From NCBI GenBank assembly GCA_964493425.1, contig CAZBMW010000002.1, forward strand, positions 62,001 through 126,000: 64,000 nucleotides of DNA, in the 5' to 3' direction. The position numbers and the translations under genes were made by a program. This stretch comes from CAYLMG01 sp964493425 (GTDB taxonomy: Bacteria; Planctomycetota; Phycisphaerae; Sedimentisphaerales; Anaerobacaceae). Below, piece after piece: positions 61,683 through 64,000 of the stretch. Position 1 is the first letter of the stretch. Each line of letters starts with the position of its first letter. The notes beneath the pieces were generated by a model. That model saw only the letters and a list, made by a program, of their open reading frames with translations, had not been told where the DNA came from and searched no databases.

Positions 61683-62339
61683 ATGATAAAATTTTGTAAT
61701 GATATCGATATAGCGAAGTATGAGCCGGTTCTGTTCGGTGAGCTTCATCTGCCGTGGCAAGTTCATATTTTCGGCGATGATGGCGAAATCAACGGGACGA
61801 GCTTTAGTGCGAGCGGAGCGGATTTTGTTTCGGCTGATGTTGAGGCAGGCGACGTGATTTATCTTCGCAGCTCAGATGGTGCGATTGACGGGGTGTATGA
61901 GATTGTTTCGGTTGATTCGGCGACGGAGCTTACGATTTCGGTGATTCGCTCTGACGAGGAGGCAGACGCGGTAGCACCGCCTGCGGGGACGGGGATTTAT
62001 TACCGGGTGAGCACATTCGAGGCGCAGATAGTCGAGGCTGGTCTGCGTTTGACGGAGTATTTTGGAATCGGGCCTGGAAAGGCCGGCTCTGAAATAGAAG
62101 CGGAGAATATCATCGATGCGGAAGTATTAAAGCCGGCGGCGGTGTTTTTGGTTCTATCAAGTGTGTACGCGATGCTGGCGAGCAACGCGACAGATGAGAA
62201 CTTCTGGGCGAAGAGCCTGCACTATAGAAAACTCTTCGAAAAGGCGAGAGCGCGATGCCAGGTCTGTATTGATACCGATGGCGACGGCGTTGCAGATTTG
62301 ACCTTAGACGGAAGCTTCATAAGGATGTCACGGTACTAA
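61683..62339 (+). CDS. Phage head-tail connector-like protein
   Basis: The 218-residue protein is beta-rich in the first half (GDVIYLRSSDGAIDGVYEIVSV) and helical in the second half, with CQVCIDTDGDGVADL near the end, a Ca-binding-like loop. Its position after the capsid gene suits a connector or completion protein; the sequence itself does not name one. Confidence 0.5.
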   Translation: MIKFCNDIDIAKYEPVLFGELHLPWQVHIFGDDGEINGTSFSASGADFVSADVEAGDVIYLRSSDGAIDGVYEIVSVDSATELTISVIRSDEEADAVAPPAGTGIYYRVSTFEAQIVEAGLRLTEYFGIGPGKAGSEIEAENIIDAEVLKPAAVFLVLSSVYAMLASNATDENFWAKSLHYRKLFEKARARCQVCIDTDGDGVADLTLDGSFIRMSRY

Positions 62340-62371
62340 AAAGAAAGATAAAGATTTCAGGGCAGTTTCAA

Positions 62372-62743
62372 ATGAGAACGATGCTGGATGGGCAAACTTT
62401 TTTCGATGAGCAGCTTTTAGAGATTGAAGCGGGCAGTGCCGAGCGAGCTGTTAAAGAACGGGCTGTGGCGGGACTGAACGGAGTTGTGAGTATAGATTTG
62501 GGCGGCAGAGCAAGAAAGATAAAACAGAAAGGTCAGTTGCGGGCTGTGAGCTCGCAGCAGTTGCAGGAGCGTATAGAGCAGATATCGTCATTGATGGACG
62601 GCAAGGAGCACATTTTGAAGACAAGTGAAGGCCGAGTGTTCACGAATATGCGAATGGATAAATTCAAGGTGTCAGAGAGGAACAAGAGCGGCGGGGGAAT
62701 CGTTGTCGACTATGAAATCGAGTACACGCAGTTGAAGGTTTAG
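62372..62743 (+). CDS. Small phage protein, possible head-completion or tail gene
   Basis: The 123-residue protein has no recognised domain. It contains GRARKIKQKGQLRAVSSQQLQERI and IVVDYEIEYTQLKV. Its order in a head-to-tail gene run suggests a structural role. Spacing to its neighbours is small. Confidence 0.45.
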   Translation: MRTMLDGQTFFDEQLLEIEAGSAERAVKERAVAGLNGVVSIDLGGRARKIKQKGQLRAVSSQQLQERIEQISSLMDGKEHILKTSEGRVFTNMRMDKFKVSERNKSGGGIVVDYEIEYTQLKV

Positions 62744-62748
62744 TTAAG

Positions 62749-63525
62749 ATGGGACTGAGCAGTGAAGGCATAGCGAAGGTCAGGGCATTTAAACTGCCGG
62801 CGGGCGTTTGGAAAGATGGTGACGGTGTCGGCGTGCCGAGAACGGTTTTGCTGAGTTGGCAGTCGTCATTGCAGGACAAATTTTACCAGGTCTATGTCAA
62901 CGGCAGATACTACGCAACAAGCGATGGGGCCGAGCAAAGGCGGATGTTGGTGCAAGTGCCGAGCTCTTTTTCGTCATCCATTCGTATAGAAGTTTTTGCA
63001 GTTGATGCGTTCGAGGCTGATAGAGATTTCAGCGGTGAGCTTGACGAGAGCGATTGTAAAAGTGGGCGGGTGAAAATTAGTTTGTTGCGACAGCAGAAAC
63101 TGGCTGCCGGTGCGATGGTTAATGTCTATTTTGATAATGGTACGGGCGAGATTGATTATGACAATCCAATTAATACCGAGCCGATAGAGGTCTGGGCGGA
63201 CTGGCAGGATAAAGGCGGATTCGGGATGAGCAGGTTCGGCAGAAGTGATTTCGGCAGAGACTGGTCTTCGGGTGCCGGATTCGGCGTGGGCTGTTTCGGA
63301 TGGGGAGAGTTTGGCGTTGATGCAGACGTGATTGAGTGGATAAGCGAACAGTTGCCAGCGGGCGTCTACAAGTTCGCTGTGAAGATTATAGACGCAGAGG
63401 GAAATGAAAGCGAGCCCATTGAGAGCGGAGAAATATTCGCAGAGCCTGCGGCAAGAAGTGTAGAGGATTTGTCTATTGTTTCATTCGATGAGTCGGGTGA
63501 AAAGATGGTTTTGGGGATAAATTAA
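62749..63525 (+). CDS. Phage structural-type protein, unknown
   Basis: The 258-residue protein begins five bases after its neighbour. It has a fibronectin-like pattern (LSWQSSLQDKFYQVYVNGRYY), a Gly/Phe-rich middle (FGMSRFGRSDFGRDW) and an Ig-like end (AGVYKFAVKIIDAEGNESEP). It may be a tail or fibre-associated protein. Confidence 0.5.
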   Translation: MGLSSEGIAKVRAFKLPAGVWKDGDGVGVPRTVLLSWQSSLQDKFYQVYVNGRYYATSDGAEQRRMLVQVPSSFSSSIRIEVFAVDAFEADRDFSGELDESDCKSGRVKISLLRQQKLAAGAMVNVYFDNGTGEIDYDNPINTEPIEVWADWQDKGGFGMSRFGRSDFGRDWSSGAGFGVGCFGWGEFGVDADVIEWISEQLPAGVYKFAVKIIDAEGNESEPIESGEIFAEPAARSVEDLSIVSFDESGEKMVLGIN

Positions 63526-63540
63526 GGCAAGGAGAAAGTT

Positions 63541-64000
63541 ATGGCAGAGGTATATCCGAGTGACAATGAGTTGCTGAATATTGAAAGTGACACAGAAACA
63601 GGTGTTGAATATATACCAACAGGGACATCGCCTTATTATCTGCAGTTCAGGAAGTTATTGTACCGGCTGTTACTTGCGACGAAGCGTGCGAACGATTTGC
63701 GTGTCTTTGACGAGGGCGGTCTGGACATAGGCGTAAAAAGCGGCAAGTTTCTGCTTGGTAGTGAGTTAGTAAGCTACGAAGGCTCGAGCGGCAATACCTT
63801 GGCAGATGACAAAGATGCTATATATATCTACCTCGACAGCGAGGCAAATCTGGTAACTGATGAGTACAGCAGCTTTCCCGATATGAAGACGACGGCACAT
63901 ATTCGGCTGGCGGTGGTTACGACATCGTCGGGCGAGATACTATCGATAGTTGATGCCAGAGAGGGGCATAATTTTTGTATTCCATATTCAGCCGGCGGGA
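63541..64000 (+). CDS. Phage structural-type protein (3' end off the window)
   Basis: The frame opens at an ATG with GGAG upstream and runs to the window end, 153 codons visible. It includes YLQFRKLLYRLLLATKRAND and IYIYLDSEANLV. The sequence resembles tail or baseplate genes in tone but no family was recognised. Confidence 0.45.
   Translation, partial: MAEVYPSDNELLNIESDTETGVEYIPTGTSPYYLQFRKLLYRLLLATKRANDLRVFDEGGLDIGVKSGKFLLGSELVSYEGSSGNTLADDKDAIYIYLDSEANLVTDEYSSFPDMKTTAHIRLAVVTTSSGEILSIVDAREGHNFCIPYSAGG

Noticed and set aside
1..64000. CRISPR arrays, tRNA or rRNA genes, IS elements
   Set aside because: No regular repeat-spacer pattern, no tRNA T-arm motif in spacers, and no transposase gene was seen.

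Overview
The window reads as a chromosomal scaffold from an uncultured planctomycete of the Phycisphaerae, close to the Sedimentisphaerales type. This is an inference from several signs: large secreted proteins built from LamG modules that end in a short dockerin-like Ca-binding tail, a PEP-CTERM protein, many carbohydrate-active and lipoprotein genes, and ordinary bacterial housekeeping genes of planctomycete character. A run of ten N at 52030-52039 shows that it is an assembled scaffold, probably a metagenome bin. No rRNA, tRNA, CRISPR array or recognisable insertion sequence was found.

Layout. 0-9 kb: end of a radical SAM gene, a giant triple-LamG exported protein, and a sensor kinase with two tandem near-identical OmpR-type regulators. 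9-14 kb (mostly minus strand): a beta-CASP nuclease, dtd, a membrane/pseudopilin-like gene split by an in-frame TAG, parB, and a gene-free 0.9 kb stretch with two perfect parS cores. 14-18 kb: a phage packaging island (TerS, an MtfA-like zinc peptidase, TerL) with several plus-strand hairpins. 18-25 kb: two huge secreted LamG/dockerin enzymes, a C25-like cysteine peptidase and a GH128-like glycosidase, whose 3' halves are near copies. 25.4-26.8 kb: a complete toxin-antitoxin-chaperone operon. 27-29.4 kb: a PD40 protein and a GNAT enzyme. 29.4-33.3 kb: a second phage-like island (HNH/AP2 nuclease, winged-helix protein, ParB-like protein, Mom/COG2401-like GNAT, ABC ATPase, sigma-like HTH). 33.4-35.3 kb: RelB/YafQ and HTH/Doc toxin-antitoxin pairs. 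36.5-40 kb: PfkB sugar kinase and a GH127 lipoprotein. 40-56.6 kb: core metabolism and maintenance (ksgA, pdxA, riboflavin synthase, a divergent ThyA, nrdR, an ATP-cone protein, miaA, prenyl synthase, dxs, NAD kinase, DinG-like helicase, MltA). 56.6-58.3 kb: a probable structured RNA, a PEP-CTERM gene and direct repeats. 58.3 kb to the end: phage head genes (portal, scaffold-like, SU10-type capsid, connector and tail-like genes) running off the right edge.

How it fits together. The most unusual feature is that head and packaging functions are complementary but divided: terminase genes lie at 14-18 kb on the minus strand, while portal and capsid genes lie at 58-64 kb on the plus strand, with about 40 kb of mostly housekeeping DNA between them. 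A third phage-like cassette sits at 30-33 kb, and a 200 bp piece of its winged-helix gene is copied at 55 kb, next to the head cluster. This could be a domesticated, gene-transfer-agent-like system, or one prophage broken up by rearrangement; sequence alone does not decide. Intergenic DNA carries several families of degenerate filler repeats that occasionally enter reading frames.
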